NCBI GenBank assembly: GCA_016617855.1
Contig: JAECUM010003646.1
Span: forward strand, 62,001 to 126,000
DNA from: Megalonaias nervosa
Taxonomy: Eukaryota > Mollusca > Bivalvia > Unionida > Unionidae
Reading direction: 5' to 3'
DNA length: 64,000 nucleotides
Below, piece after piece: positions 13,830 through 28,800 of the stretch (positions within the stretch are counted from its first letter, which is position 1; each line of letters starts with the position of its first letter). Both the position numbers and the translations under genes were made by a program. Under the pieces are notes generated by a model. It worked only from the letters and a program-made list of their open reading frames with translations. It did not search any database and was not told where the DNA came from.

Positions 13830-16800
13830 CAGACTCTTGATGGGACTATCAGCTCTAAAATCCTAAGAAACACCTCAACCCTTTTGTACATGATTAGTTA
13901 CATAAGGGTTCAGTGGATACACTTGCCATTAAATGCCCGAAATCTCTGTATCAGTTCAAAGCATCATGACCCACTGACAGAAAACAACATGTTGACAACT
14001 AGTTTTTATGTGACATCTCAAGCATTGATCTGGCAGTAAAATTGCCCCAATGTCACATCCATTTAAAAGACAATTTTGGCCATTGATAAAGAAAAGTTTT
14101 CACACAAATATCAAGATTTGCTTCTGTTAAATTGTAACCATTTTTAAATGAGGATTAATGTATCTTAAAGGTAGGAACTGCTTCCTTGCACAGACAACTT
14201 CAGAAATATGTACTTATACATCAAAGGACATAAATATTCATTATTAAACTTGATATCCAAGTTTCACATTTCTAAAAGAGGCAAAAATATCTCTTTAGTT
14301 ATATGCAGGAATGCTGTCATTAACCATGACATCAAATTTCATAATATTATTATCTAAGCAAAGGTGAATTAAAAAAAAAAAAAAAGTGTCACACTGAACA
14401 AAAGAATTGTGCTATTACCCCAAGAGCCTCATCCAGGAGGAAAATGGCATCATTAATCAGCAGGTTGATAAACCGCAGAAATAGTGGGGCATTTACAGCC
14501 TCTATATTCTTCTCTGCATGCTCTGCCAGGACCTGAAATAGAATAACATGTATCATGTATCATACTTTGCCAGGACCTGAAATAGAATAGCAATGTATCA
14601 TACTCTGCCAGGACCTGAAATAGAATAACTTGTATCATGTATCATACTCTGCCAGGATCTGAAATAGAATAACATGTATCATGTATCATACTCTGCCAGG
14701 ACCTGAAACAGAATAACATGTATCAAGCAAGTGTTGTTATATCCACAGTTTTACTATGCTTGCAGACAGGATTATAGAAAATGATTACTTTTGTTGACTG
14801 AGATTAATTTACCTTGATGGCCTGACGGTGGAGTTTTTTCTCCCATATGTACTCTAGCACCAGGTACATTGGCCGCCGATAGCTGAACTTCTGCTCAAAC
14901 CGTACACTCTGACCCGTCATCTCAATGCTAACAAATACATGGAAAAGCTTCTCTGCTAAATGGCTTATTAAGGGGTGCTCTGTAAAAAGCTTCTCTCTAT
15001 GGTATCTAAAACAAAAGTTTGAAATATAGCTAGATTAACTCTTTTTCAGTTTTTAATGTATTAAATCACAGTGCTTTTATCACACAATTATTTTCTGTAA
15101 CTAAAGATTATGTTTTATTATGATATACATAATAGAGTTCTCTTGCTGCAATATTTATTGGAATATATTTTACAATTTCTTTCAAAGTCAACATGACTAC
15201 TAATAATTTCAAGACAACTACTGTATTTAAGACAAACAAACTCAATACAGAACAATTTTTTAAAGATAAAGACACTGTGTATGATAGTAATATAATTATT
15301 TACCAAAATTTTTGTGGTAATGATCATTCTATCGTTATAGAAATTGGCTTAAAATTTAAACCTTAAATGACTGACCTTGACAGTGAGACATCACTAGGCA
15401 CAAAGACTTTTATGTTGTAACATGCCAGATTATCAGAATTGTCATGACATAAGCAGCAGGTCCTGCCTTTGTCTTTTCTGTGATTTGGCATCATTTGGCA
15501 TGATTTGACACGATTTGGCATGATTTCAAAAACAAATATTGTCATGGTTTATGAAATACACAATTTCCATCTTAACCTGGGGGAAGGCAAGGATTTTCAA
15601 AAATTATAATTTCTGAGTTGATATTTCAACTTCAGGTTCCAAAAGTACAACTTGGCAGTTACATTCCACCAAACTAAAACAAGGCTCTACATTTATAGTT
15701 TGTACTAACTTGGAAAGTATTCCACTGTGGCCTGCTGACATCTGGCTGGGGTCGGGTGGCATAATGGCAGCCAGGGTTTCAGCCAATTCAGCACGGAGGT
15801 GTGGGTTCAGCATGCGGTCAGGACTTCCCATGTACACCAGGATCAATGTCATCAGGTGTTCTACCTTGTCTCCAACCATCTGAGAATAAAATAACACTCT
15901 ATACCATGCTTATTTTCTGCTTCAAGTACAACATGAATTAAGCAGAATGCTATGTCTTGCAAGCCCTGTTGTGCCATAAACCACCAAGCTTGCAATAGCA
16001 GTAGAACAAGAAAAGTAGGTCAGCATGAAGTAGGTGTGAAGTAGGTCTACTTTTGCCTGGGAAGTATCCCATAAGATAAATGCACCCATCAAGTTTCATG
16101 ACTGCATGCAACAGTATCAGTGAAACTGACCTAAATTACAAGTTAAAAAGAGGTCACTGTGAGCTCCTTTTGAAGGTGATATGAAGTATCCTCGACAATG
16201 AATACACTTATTAGCTGTCATGACTGTAAATACAATATCAAAGAAATGGAGAAACATGTAAAAAAAACTTAATGAAGACCCGATGCCAACAACAATAAAG
16301 ACAAAGTCACTGAATACCAATGATACCAAATTTAGTTTATTTATAGGAGGTCTTATGATACTGATACCATATGATCCCTTCACTGATACCATATGGTCCC
16401 TTCACTGATCATGTCTACATATTTCAATGCCATACCTTTCTTCAAACAGTTACATAAGGACACACATTAAAGTACTTGGGAACAAGAACTGTGTTTAAAA
16501 AACAACAAAAACCACATCCAGAATAGTTGTCTATGTACCAAAAGGAATAATCCCATGAATCCATAACCCCAACCTCATCCACTTTGGTCATGGTGGGTGC
16601 ATATATTATATATATATATATATATATTGGTATTCTCTCGGGGCCGAGGAAGACATGTTGTGCAGTCTCATCAACGATGGACGCGTATGTGGCTCCGGAG
16701 TCCAAATTCCGATGAACACAGGCGGTTGCAGGTGGGGCATGGGACACCGGTACTTGGGGGTGGCTGAGACGCAGCTTTGTGACGTCTCTCACGGGCTGCA

Positions 16801-19800
16801 GCAAGACGCTGGCGGCGGTCAGCCTCGAAGGTGGAACTGGCTTTTCTGGTCAGGACTCGCCAGTGACTTCTGTCTGAGGCAGCGAGCTCGAGCTGATGCG
16901 GTTGAAGGTCTGCCCATTTGATGTGCATCTTGAGGTTGTCTTTGTACCTCTTGTGAGGGCGGCCTTGGTTTCGGTTGCCTTGGACTAGCTCGCCAAAGAA
17001 CAGTTGCTTTGGGATTCTGTTTTGATCCATGCGGATGACATGGCCGGTCCAACGAAGCTGGGCCTGGATCAGTTTGGCTTCGATGCTTGTTGTGTTTGCT
17101 CTATCAAGGACTTCCTGGTTGGGGATTCGGTCATGCCACTTGATCCTCATGATGGCTCTCAGGGAGCGCTGGTGGAATTGTTCCAACCGACTGATGTGCC
17201 TTCGGTATACAGTCCACGTTTCACAGCCATACAAGAGAGACGTCAGGACAACTGCATTGTACACCTTCAACTTTGTTGACAAGTGTATATCCTTGTGCTG
17301 CAAGACCTTGGTTTGAAGTCGTCCGAGTGCTTGGCTGGCCTTTTGGATCCTCGCAGTGATCTCTTTGTCCAGGGAGCCATCATTGGATATTGTGCTGCCT
17401 AGGTATTTAAAGCTGTCCACATTCTTCAGCTGCGTGTCGCCGATGGTGATGCAGGGTTGTGAAGGGACAGTGTTTGGGGCAGGCTGGAAGAGGACTTCTG
17501 TCTTTCCTAGGCTAATTGTGAGTCCGAACAGATTGGAGGCTTCAGAGAACTTGTCCACAATTGTCTGTAGGTGAATCTCTTCATGGGCCATGAGGGCACA
17601 GTCGTCTGCAAAGAGTGCTTCAGTGATGAGTCTTTCAAGCGTCTTGGTTTTAGCAGCTAGGCGTCTGAGATCAAACACTGATCCATCCAGGCGATATCTA
17701 ATGTAGATACCAAGGTCAAGGTCATGGATGGCGTGGAGCAGTACCTGCGTGAAGAAGAGGTTGAAGAGCACCGGAGCGAGTACACAGCCCTGTTTGACAC
17801 CATTAGATATGGGGAATTTCTCAGAGGGTTCACTGTCTGAGAGAATCTCTCCAGTCATGTCATCATGGAAAAGCCGGATGAGGTTGGTAAACTTCTGAGG
17901 ACAACCAAGCTTCTTGAGTATTACCCACAGTGCGTCTCTGTTGACTGTGTCGAATGCCTTCGTCAGGTCCACGAAGACGGCATACAGATTCATGTTCTGC
18001 TCAAGGCATTTCTCTTGGACTTGTCTTACTGCGAAGATCATGTCAGCAGTGCTACGGTCTGGGCGAAAACCACATTGGGACTCAGGTAGGTTATCTTCTG
18101 ACACTGATGCGATAAGTCTGTTGAGAATGAGGCGAGCAAGTATTTTGCCAGCTATGGAGAGTAGGGAGATGCCTCTATAGTTATTGCAGTCCGCACGTGT
18201 GCCTTTATTCTTATAGATGGTTACAATTGATGCGTCGCGGAGGTCGTCTGGCATCTCCTCTTCCGTCCAGATGCTGGTTAGCACATCGTGGAATGCCTCT
18301 AGAGTCTGCTCACTGAGAGCCTTGTACACCTCCGCTGGGATGCCATCCTTACCAGGTGCCCTGCCACAGTTCATTTGTTTAATGGCCGTCCTCAACTCCT
18401 CTATCGTTGGCGGAACATTCAGTTGGTCATGCGTTGGCTGTTGGGGTATTTGTTCAAGAGCAGAATGGCTAACCGATGAGGGCATGTTTAGGAGCTGGCT
18501 AAAGTGCTCTTTCCATCTGTCCTTAATGCCAGCCTTGTCCTTTATTAGTGTACTACCATCTGCAGCAAGCAAGGGGGCAGAACCAGACTTTGAAGGGCCG
18601 AAGATTGACTTGATGGCACTGTAGAACTCTTTGGAGTGGGTGCATAGGCACTTATAATAGATGCATGTCTGTTACAGTTAATCAAAAAATATCCCACTAC
18701 TTGACCACATTGTCCTAAACATGACATAAGCCTGGGGCAATGATGGTATAGGAAGAAAGGAAGCATGGAACCATATAATATTTCAACTATGAAATGAACT
18801 GAGTCAACTGTTGTGCTACACAAATTTAACCAAATGGTGCGATACTTTTTGATCTGATGCCCACATTCAGGGATGTAACTCTGAGGACAACATAGTAATA
18901 GTCTTGCATACATGCTGTAGCATTCAACTGCCCTTAATGTTGGCTTGTGTCACTATGTGATTTTGGATGGATTTTATTTTATTCCCTTTGGTATACATAT
19001 TTAAAAGTTATATGCTTCCAATGAATTAACACTTATCATATATGTGTGCTTTGTACGTTTGTGTCTGCTCAGCATTAAGAGGTTAGTGTTAGGAATGGTC
19101 AGCCTAGTGTCAGGATAATGTGACTGGGTGGGACATCCTGCTACATGTCTGCGGCATGATGTCCCAGTGCAAGACATCACTATAAACTGCCACTGCAGAC
19201 TCCATAGCGAAATGACTGAAAAATTGTTAAAGCTACGTTAAAAATCCGAATCACATACACACACACGTTTGCATCGTCTTGTCCTTGTATATTTAAAATC
19301 AGCTTGCATGTAAATGGTACCTTAAAGATGTGTAATGGACAGAAATTATTTTAAACAGTGTATTTAACACTGCATGTAAATGTACTGTATATTCTATTCA
19401 TGGGGAGGAGAGTATCTTAAAGTGTGTATTGGCCAGCTATTAAATATATGTATTTTAATACTACTGATGAGAGTAAATTCCCATCATGTAAAATGATTTT
19501 CCTGCATGGAAATATAAATTATAAGTGGAGGAAAGGTGTGTAGTTTTAGCAAATAAGCATATTTTTTTAACAAGAAAAAGTGTATAATTGTTTAGTATAA
19601 TTGTTAAAGGAAATTGTTATATTAATGCTCACAGCTGATAAAATAGCACTAACTAGCTAATGTTTCTTATTATGTAATGCAATTCCAACTCTTTAAAAAA
19701 AACCTGTCTACTGTCTAAAAGAAGAATCTGGAATTGAGGATCATGTAACATTCTAATGGACAAAGTAAAGTGAGTCCATAAAATAGCCCCAACATTTTCA

Positions 19801-22800
19801 ATTTTCGAATCTTAACAAATTCAACTGAATATATGCTGAAGGTCATCAACAATGGAATCATTTTTATTAATGTTCTTAAAAACCTTGTCTGTTCTAACAT
19901 CATGATGATTATAATATAAAAATCTGCTGCTTGCTGATTTGCTTGGATTTTTTCATTCTTTTCCCCATTTTAGGCATGAGCCCCAGTAAAACCAAAATGT
20001 TAGTCACTAATTATATTTCTTAAACAATTCGGCACAACATTACTGTGTATGAAAACTACTACTGTGCAGCTCTACTAAGCCAAACCTTTATAGTGAAAAA
20101 GTTTGACAAAATTATTGGTGCCAAATCCTGTGAATATTTACCTACAATAATTACTGGAGTGGAAGGCATACTCTCTGTATGGATGAAACTGCGAGGGGGG
20201 GTGGAATAGATAAGAGGTGGAGGGAGATACATCTGCTTACTCAAGAAAGACCATCTCCGGTTCCCTAAGGTACATGAGGCAGCTTCTACATAACCCAACT
20301 GGAGAAGAGACTCCTTATGCCAGAGAGAGGATTCAAATAGGAAAACTTCCCTTCCATAAATCCAGTGGAAGTTGTGAAGCAGCATTCTTATGAAGCTATC
20401 AAATGACACAGGAAGGAAACTTGTTGTGCCACGGCTATAGGTCCCACCAGAAAAAGTTCATCCTTTGAGGATGAAAGATCTCTGAGATGAAAGCTGTTTG
20501 TGGTGATTGCCATAACTTCATCAGCTCAGATGTGAAACAAATTCATTTGTCTAGGGTTATTTTCCGCTGTGCAGAACAAATAACCTACTTTATCCAGGAT
20601 GAAAATGTCTGCGCTGATATAGTCATTTTCCTCTGTAAGGGGCAAAAAGAGGCGCGATCCTCTTCTTAAATACTTCTTCACACTGGGTCCTGTAGATGAC
20701 CTTAAGATGAAGTGTCCTGAGTAGCCAGGAATTTCATTACAAAAGTATGATTCCCCATGAATGGGAGCCTGTTCCTGACACCGAAAGCAGGGGCCAACAT
20801 GAGTGATACTGATCCATGTAAGTGATCACAGAGAAGCAGCCTCTGAATGTGAATGGTTTCTTATCAAAAAGCCATATTAGGAAGATAGCTATTTGAGGTG
20901 AAACACCTGCCATTGTGGTTACTTGAGCAGATGAGGGAATGTCTAAATTTTCCTTGAGATTTTTGTTGCGAGACTAATGAAATTGTTGATTCATGATTTT
21001 TCCCCTTTTAGTGGTGCAATCAGACTCGGGCGACACTCTTGCCTTCTTTATAACCTTCGGAATAAGAGGTGTTGGAGGGTAAGCATGTGTCCAGGCAGTT
21101 CCAATCTACAGAAAAAGCATCAACTGCCCAGACCTTTGGATTGGTTAGATAAAGGTTGAGTTTGGCATTCTACCCCTTGTTGCAAAGAAGTTCACCAATT
21201 CTTGATTTCATCAGGTAACTATTTGATTGAAAACAGACAGATGATGAGACCATTCTGTTTGTATTAGTTGATTCTTCCGGGACGAGTCCAATAAAATGAC
21301 AATCTTGAATGTGGATTTGTCATTTAAGATGCAACTTTAGAAAATCCCAAATAATGACGCAAAAGTCTGGGGACTTGATTCCACCTTGCCATTTAAGATA
21401 AGTCAACACAGTGGAGTTGTCGGAGAGAATGAGAACTCTGTACCCATGTAGATCCTCCTACCATCAATGAAATGAAATTTTCAATGCTTGATCCTGAAGG
21501 AGATGAAACAAACTCTGTTTACTTAAGTGTTAAACTCCATACCTAGATGAACACAATGTTGTGATGGTACAAGGTCGGATTTGTACTTGTTGACAAGGAA
21601 ACCAAGCTTGAGAAGGAGAGTAGCAAGGCTTCATATCTTGCTCCAAGATATAACTCTTCCAGATAGCTGATGTTGCTGCCATGGGCCATTTTCATTGTCC
21701 ATCAAATGAGTGAAACACTGATGTAGAGTCCAACTGGGAGTGCCCTCACCTAGTAAACAGTGTCTTTGAAGGTGAATGACATGAACTTCCTAGAAGGTGT
21801 GTGAATGGGGACATGAAGATAAGTTCATTATAAGTCCACAGTGATTGTGTAGTCTCCCTCCTGAACAGTATTCAGAATCAAATGTGGTGTTCTGCTTGTG
21901 AACTAAGAGGTGCAAATGAATAAATTTAGTGTGCTTAGGTCAATGACTGGGTGAAGAGCGCCATGCTTGAAGCTAAGGGAACCCTGAACAAAAGAGGAGG
22001 TGTGCTGAATGTGATACTGAGTCCCATGGAAACCACTTGTTAGGTCCATAGGTCATTCTGACATATCTTGTCCCATTCAGCACTGAAGAATTGGAGCCTT
22101 TTCCCTACCAGGCCCAGCGACGGACAGCATGAAGATGATGTCAGTTTTTAGATAGGGAGGCTCCTATGGAGAGAAACACTGGTGAAAATGATCAACCTCT
22201 CTCTGCCTCTTGTCCACGTTTGTTTGGAAGAACTGTGGTTTTCAACAGTTTTTGATTCGGTAGGTCTGCTTCCCACTTGCTCATGTCCTAGGGGTGTCCC
22301 TTAAATCTTTTTGTTGAATGCCTTGAAAATACCTCTGTTGTAGCTGACACTGTGAGGCAGGGACACTGGTCTCCTTGGTGGCTTGTTTGTGGATTTTCAC
22401 CAATGTGACCATTAATAAGGAGAATAGATGATAAAGGTTGTGAGCATTCCTTGGTCTCATGATGGGTGTAATAAAATTGGAGGTAGAGAGCATGCATCTT
22501 ATTCTGCCAGCTTTAAGTTCATAGTTTAAGTTACTGCATTTGCCTGAGTACATTGGGTAACTCTGTTTAAGACACAGACCATTCTGGAAAGACCCACACA
22601 CATGACCCATGAGTTCTGGGGTGGGAGATGATATGCTGTGTTTTGCCTTTTGAATGATCACCATAGATACTAATAGAACATAGATCCCATGACCACAAAC
22701 TTGCACACCAACTGCTATGTGTCATTAAAAGACTTCCAAACTATGTGTACTGAGGATGGCTTTGTCATTCACAAGCTGTGATATCTTGTCTGACTGCTGG

Positions 22801-25800
22801 GGTATCCAATAGAAAACTGGGATGCGGGATTTATAAAACCGCCAATTAAAGTTCAAGGGAAGGTGTTTTTGTGAGAAAAAGAGTTGAATGACACTTGGGT
22901 CTTGTAACTGATATTTCAGTAACTCTGCTGTACTGTGCAAGTAATTTTAAAGTAGATTCTTCCTTTCTAGTCAATAATCTACTGAGATCAGGCAGTTGTT
23001 CAAGGAGGAGGAGGACGGAACTCCAGTGGCAGTAGAAGGAAGACTTAAAGCCCTTAAGACGAGTCTTCATGTATCAAGTAATGCCCTTGCTCATCATCAA
23101 CCACGATGTAATCACCTTACAACATGACCATTCCATATCAAAATGACTCATCGATGTCTCTTATGTGCAACATCTTTTAAACATTGCCAATCCCTGGAGT
23201 AACACAAAAAATTAAACATATTAGTTTAAGATGTGCTGCCATCTGTGTAACAGAATCTTCAAAAGAAAGGAAGATCTGAAGAACCTTGAGAAGAAATATG
23301 AGAGTTTGAGGTACACCAACTCCAATGAACCCAAATATGAATCATTTGGCATCATGGTTACAGTTGGAGAACAAATCCAATCAGATCAAGCTGGACTATA
23401 TTTTCAAGCAATATGGAGACCCTTTCTTATGATGAATTCAAATGAGGACTTAATGAGTCCTTGAATGAACTGGAACTCTATACCATTTGAGACAAATGTA
23501 CTCAATTCAGTTAGTACCTATCCAAATAACAGCTTCAGGATACTGCGATACCATTCAGGGATATATATGACAATGTTACTTCGTCCTTTTGTTACCCTGT
23601 GGATGACCTCGTTATCCCACCTGGATTATATTAAAATTATTAATATGATACACCAGTGGACAACATTTCCACTACTAACTTGTATAGCAGCCTGGCAGTT
23701 TTATGTTTAGCATTACAAAATCTAACTTTGTTTTACTACAAAAAAAAAATAACAGAGCATTTGCAATTTCACAATAAAATTTCAAGAGTAATCTAGTCAT
23801 GTTTTCGTTTATACCCCTATTTAACCATATAACTTTAAATTTGTGGTTTTTATGTTTTTTACCATCTTTTTTAGCCAAATCCTGACTGCATGACAATTGT
23901 ATCATTCGAAACCCACCTGCATCAATTGAGCTTGCAACAATAAATACTGGCTACAATAATCAGTCCTGACAATAGAATTATCTGTCTCATGACCAGAAAT
24001 GCAGCTCTACTGGCTGCACCAGCAGCTAAGGTTATATAAACCTCTCAATGACATAAAATATGGATTAGCTGATCCAATGAATCAATCAGATCATTTCCCT
24101 CTGATGAGTTACCCTATTAATGAAACTGGTCAGGGACTGGGGATGACTAGACCACTCCAGCTGATGGGAGGGAATGCCTCCACATCCCATTAGTCATCAT
24201 ATTCCCTATATTTCCCTTTGAAGTGAACACTCCTCCAAACTGGTTTAAGGCAGAAAACTTCCAAAATGTTTGTTTGTGGAGTGCGAGGCCTCTCTGTAGA
24301 TAGAGTGCTACTCTGCTCAAGTGGAAGCAGTAACTGACAATTTCACAGGATTTGGCACCAATCCCACTATCAAGGGAAGATCGCTCTAACTGCCATCTAG
24401 GAGGGCAGATAACTTTAAGCTTTTTAGTTAAAATGTTCAAATCTGGGAGGGCTAGATTTGCCAGGGAATAGTAGTTTTCCAAAGGTATTATGATCAGGTA
24501 ATGTATTTGAAGAAGGTCTTGAAGCTTCCAAAAAGTTTACCTCATACATCTGTTCCTTGAACCTATGCAGGAAGAGCATGAAGTCTGTGAGGTTCCCCAT
24601 GAAGAACTCTGGGATGTGTGCAAGGGTTCGGGGTACCTGCACTGGTAGAGGGAATTGGATTGGCTCAAAGCTGGTGATGTCATCCTCCCGTGCCATCTGG
24701 GCCAGCCAGGTGGCAGAGGCAAGGTGGAAGTGCATGTTCAGCTCCAGGAAATTGGGCTCCGTCAGGGCTGCCTTTAATGTCAGATATACTGTTAGACCTG
24801 TATGGTAAGACAAAATAATAATTTTGCCTAATCTTTTACAAAAGCCTATATAACTATACAGTCAGGAAAGAGGAGAAAGAAAGATACAAAAGAGACTTAA
24901 CTTCTGTTAAGTCGATAACCCGGTTATGTTGGGCATAAGTTTCGGTCCGAAGTAACATGTGGACCCGCTTAATTTGATGAAATGCATTTTTTTATGACAA
25001 TCTCACAGAAATTATACAAGAAATGCTCAGCAAAAGCGATCGATTTTTATGCACAATTTTGGTCAGTTATGGCGGTAGTCACATGTTTATTTCGTATTCT
25101 TTCTATTTTTGGTTCGTAAGAGTAGCTTAATCGATTAGTTTAGTAAGAATATATCATGTTCACTACATAAAATATTGAAGGATTCACAAAGACAAGAGTG
25201 TGCACAAATTACAATGTAACTCTGTTTTACGAAAATGCAGAATCTTAGACGTCAGCTACATGTGAATTTTATAATTTCCCTTTTGTTTCTTAAGGTACAT
25301 TTCAGATTTGAATTATGTTCGGAAATACATGTATACAAGAAACAACAATCAAGGAGATACAAGTAATGAAATATTATGTGCATGTACATGTACAAATTAA
25401 TAATCAATGTGCAGACGGAAAATTGCTGATCGGCTGAACATTTAAAAATTTCCATGAATACTGGTAAAAGGGAAGCAAAGTTGGCTTAAAAACAGAAAAG
25501 AAAAAAAGAATCGGCACACTTAAAAGAATCCAAAGTCAGTTTCCAGGGTCAGTTTGCTTTGCAAAAAAATAACCTTTGTATTTGATATCCTGCCAGTAAG
25601 TTCAAAGAATGAGTTTACTGCTCGCTACCGGATGTGTTTATTCACCACCCGGGCATCTATTTGTTTGTCATCTGGAATCATAATTAATACAAACTCGCAC
25701 TGATGCCTGCAGGGTAAGTAGTATACTCAACATTAACTTGCTTCAATAATACTCTTTGTAACCCATGCTAGCGAAAGGATTGTCATTTGCACTCACAGTG

Positions 25801-28800
25801 AATGTACATGTACAATGTATTTTCAAAAACATGTATTGATCTTTATTTGCAAGATACTGTTATATATTAACGTGGATATAATACAATATTGGTTATTTTG
25901 CACCTAACACCGTGTTATGCATGAATGGTGGGTGCCTGAAAGCATTCGGATGATGTTTCTCTCTCACTCTCTCTCGTTTGTGATTTTCTTGGATCCATTT
26001 TTCAGTCATGATAACATATTCAAACCTCTAAGTACAGCCAAACATGATTTGTTTTCAATATTCACATCAATTATAAAAACGCGTTGTGTGTTATCTGACT
26101 AAGTGCTGCACTCTACAGTATGGATGCATGCGCTACATGTGATATAGGGAGTTCATATATTTTTTCTTCAATAAATTACTCATGTTGATAAAAAAAAGGA
26201 ATAAATGATAACAACATCAGGTTAGTTTCTTTCATTTTATTATCAATTAAGCATTTTGTGTATTTTATTGTAACATGCAGTGGGGGGGATTCCAGTAAAA
26301 GTAAGAGCAAGATTCGGGAGTAATGGTCAAGGACATCTTTAAAATTACGTTACCGGTTTTTATGAACCTGGATATCTCGAGACCCGGTTATGTCGATGAT
26401 TTTTTTACACCCCCGACGTAATCGAGATAACCGGGTTTGACTGTACTACGAATAGTTTTTGTCTCTCAAACTAACTGCAAAAATCAATCACTGTTGGAAT
26501 ACTGCCAACCAGTGGAATGCCATGAACAGCAGGCTGCACTTGAAATAGCTGATGGGTTGGAACAGGTGGATTGCCAGCAATGAAGTTGCATTATATGCCA
26601 CTGTAACTATAAGTTAGGCAAAATAATTAAAACTGGTTTGGCAGCTCAAATGGTAGTAAGCATCATCTTGGTGTCATGTGACTTTGCTCATGCTGGTTGT
26701 TCCAGCAATGTCAGTTCCCACCATATTCTGTACAGGCATGTTGAGGTAATTTCAAACTGTTTCTTGCATCATCAGCATAAGATTTCTCGGGAGATCTTGC
26801 TATTTCTTGTATTTACTTTGGCAATAGTTCATGTGCTGATGGCATGGTGATATCATTATTTTCTAGTGTACTAAGTTGACTGATAACCCTAGTAGTTGGT
26901 CCACTGGTATACTTGTAAATTTTAAGTTGATCAAAATTATATTGTTGCAGTGCCTCATCACCTACTAAACAGGTCCAGTCACAGCTGCCCCACAAATACA
27001 TGAGGGTCGAGTGCGGCTTTGGTCAAATGGCTTGCTCTAGAGTGGCAGAGACCACCTTGCACCAAGTCAACCTCCATTCAACTTGAAACAATAAAAAATA
27101 TATTGTTTTAAGGCCTGCTGGCTCTTGTTAAGCCATTAAAATGGTATAATCTAAAATCACTATTTTACTATTATGTTTTGAAAAAGCCACTCACCTTTCT
27201 CCATCTGGATCTTGATGCTGCGTGTGGGCTCCATGTCATCGTTGGGTACCTGTTCCCTGATCTCATGATACAGCCGTTGTATACGGTGCAATTCCTGGTG
27301 GATCTCCATAAACTTGCGATGCACAGTGTGGAAACCAAGGTTCAGACACTGCTGTGTCAGGAAGAAGCATTCTGTGATGAAATTATAACTATTCTCCTCT
27401 TCCAACTTCTCGAGTCCCTCCCTTGGGACCAGGCAGGTTTCCTTCAGCAGTCCTGTGAGGCAGAAAGAGGAACCGAACTTGTCTAATGATGCACATATTA
27501 AATTGGCAACATTCATCCATCAAACATTTTAAACAAACAATTATAGCAATGTTTCAAACATAATGTCAAAGTTCATATGTGATTATTTTGTAACAATAAC
27601 GTTCTATTAAAACGAAATAGAATCATAAGGTTCCTATGTACATAGTGAAATGATGGATGCAAGATGATGAATAAAGTCAGATACTTGTGACTTACTTGAG
27701 GCTGCTACTACTACTTCTACAGCTCAAAATATTTCAAATAAGAGCCATGAACTGTACATCTACCTAACATATTGGCAGAATAAAATATATTTATGTACAT
27801 CAAGGATATGATCATCACAGAAAAGCAACAGTGCTGAAGAAAAAATATTAGAATACAAATTTTTTCTTTAAGCTCAAATTATAGAGTATGATTATACATG
27901 AATGAAAGTTGTAAATAATAATTCTGGTGAACTGACCTACAGCATGCACTCCTTTTTCTCTGGCCTGCTCATCATCACTGACTGTGACGCAAGAATAGCT
28001 GGGCTGGACTTTCATGAGTTTTGGGGACAGGGGTTCAGAGAATGGTTGGCACAGTTTGAGCATCACATAGCTTAGGTTGAGGGCAAATCCATCAGTACAG
28101 AACAGACTGAACAGCTGCGGAGCATGTGCTGCCCATAACTTGGCTCTACCTACATTCAAATAAAGTAAATACTAGTAAGTACCAACATGCAATAATCCAA
28201 CAATCCATCCACAGTGCTCCAAAATGTACACTTGTTTGCTTGTCTGACAAGTAGTGAGTGTGCTAGAAAGAGTAACTTTGTCTAGACAAAAAAAACAAGA
28301 GAGCATAAACACATTGTCCAGCTGGACAAGTACCAATTTAGAAAGTGTTAAGGAATATGGTCTCTCCAGGCACTGCAATCGTGCAAAATGCTGTATGTGT
28401 TTCATATAAACTTAACATATTTCAACAAAACTATCATGTTTCAGGGAAATTTATTACTAAAGTACTATACTGAATTAAAGCCATTTAATGTCCCCTGTTT
28501 TTTGAAAAAATAAATGACAGTTTTCCTTAATATGTAAAATTAACTGCTTTAGAGTAATCTTATTTACAGATTTCTAGTTCATACACAAATAATCACTGAA
28601 CAATGGATGGTACATTGGAAATTGTAGAATGAATCAAGTCAACAACTTCAACTCCAACTTGGATAACAGTACATTCTTGCACCAAGAACATGAAGTATAC
28701 AGATTGTGTACTTATCCTGACCAAACTTAATTTGAAAGTATCATGAAGGAGCAAATAATATATTGACTAATTTTACTATGAAAAACATTGTAATTGTATT

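Noticed and set aside
22281..22706. Minus-strand open frame of 141 codons
   Set aside because: It lies just upstream of the decayed DIRS reverse transcriptase and has no independent domain; treated as part of that element.
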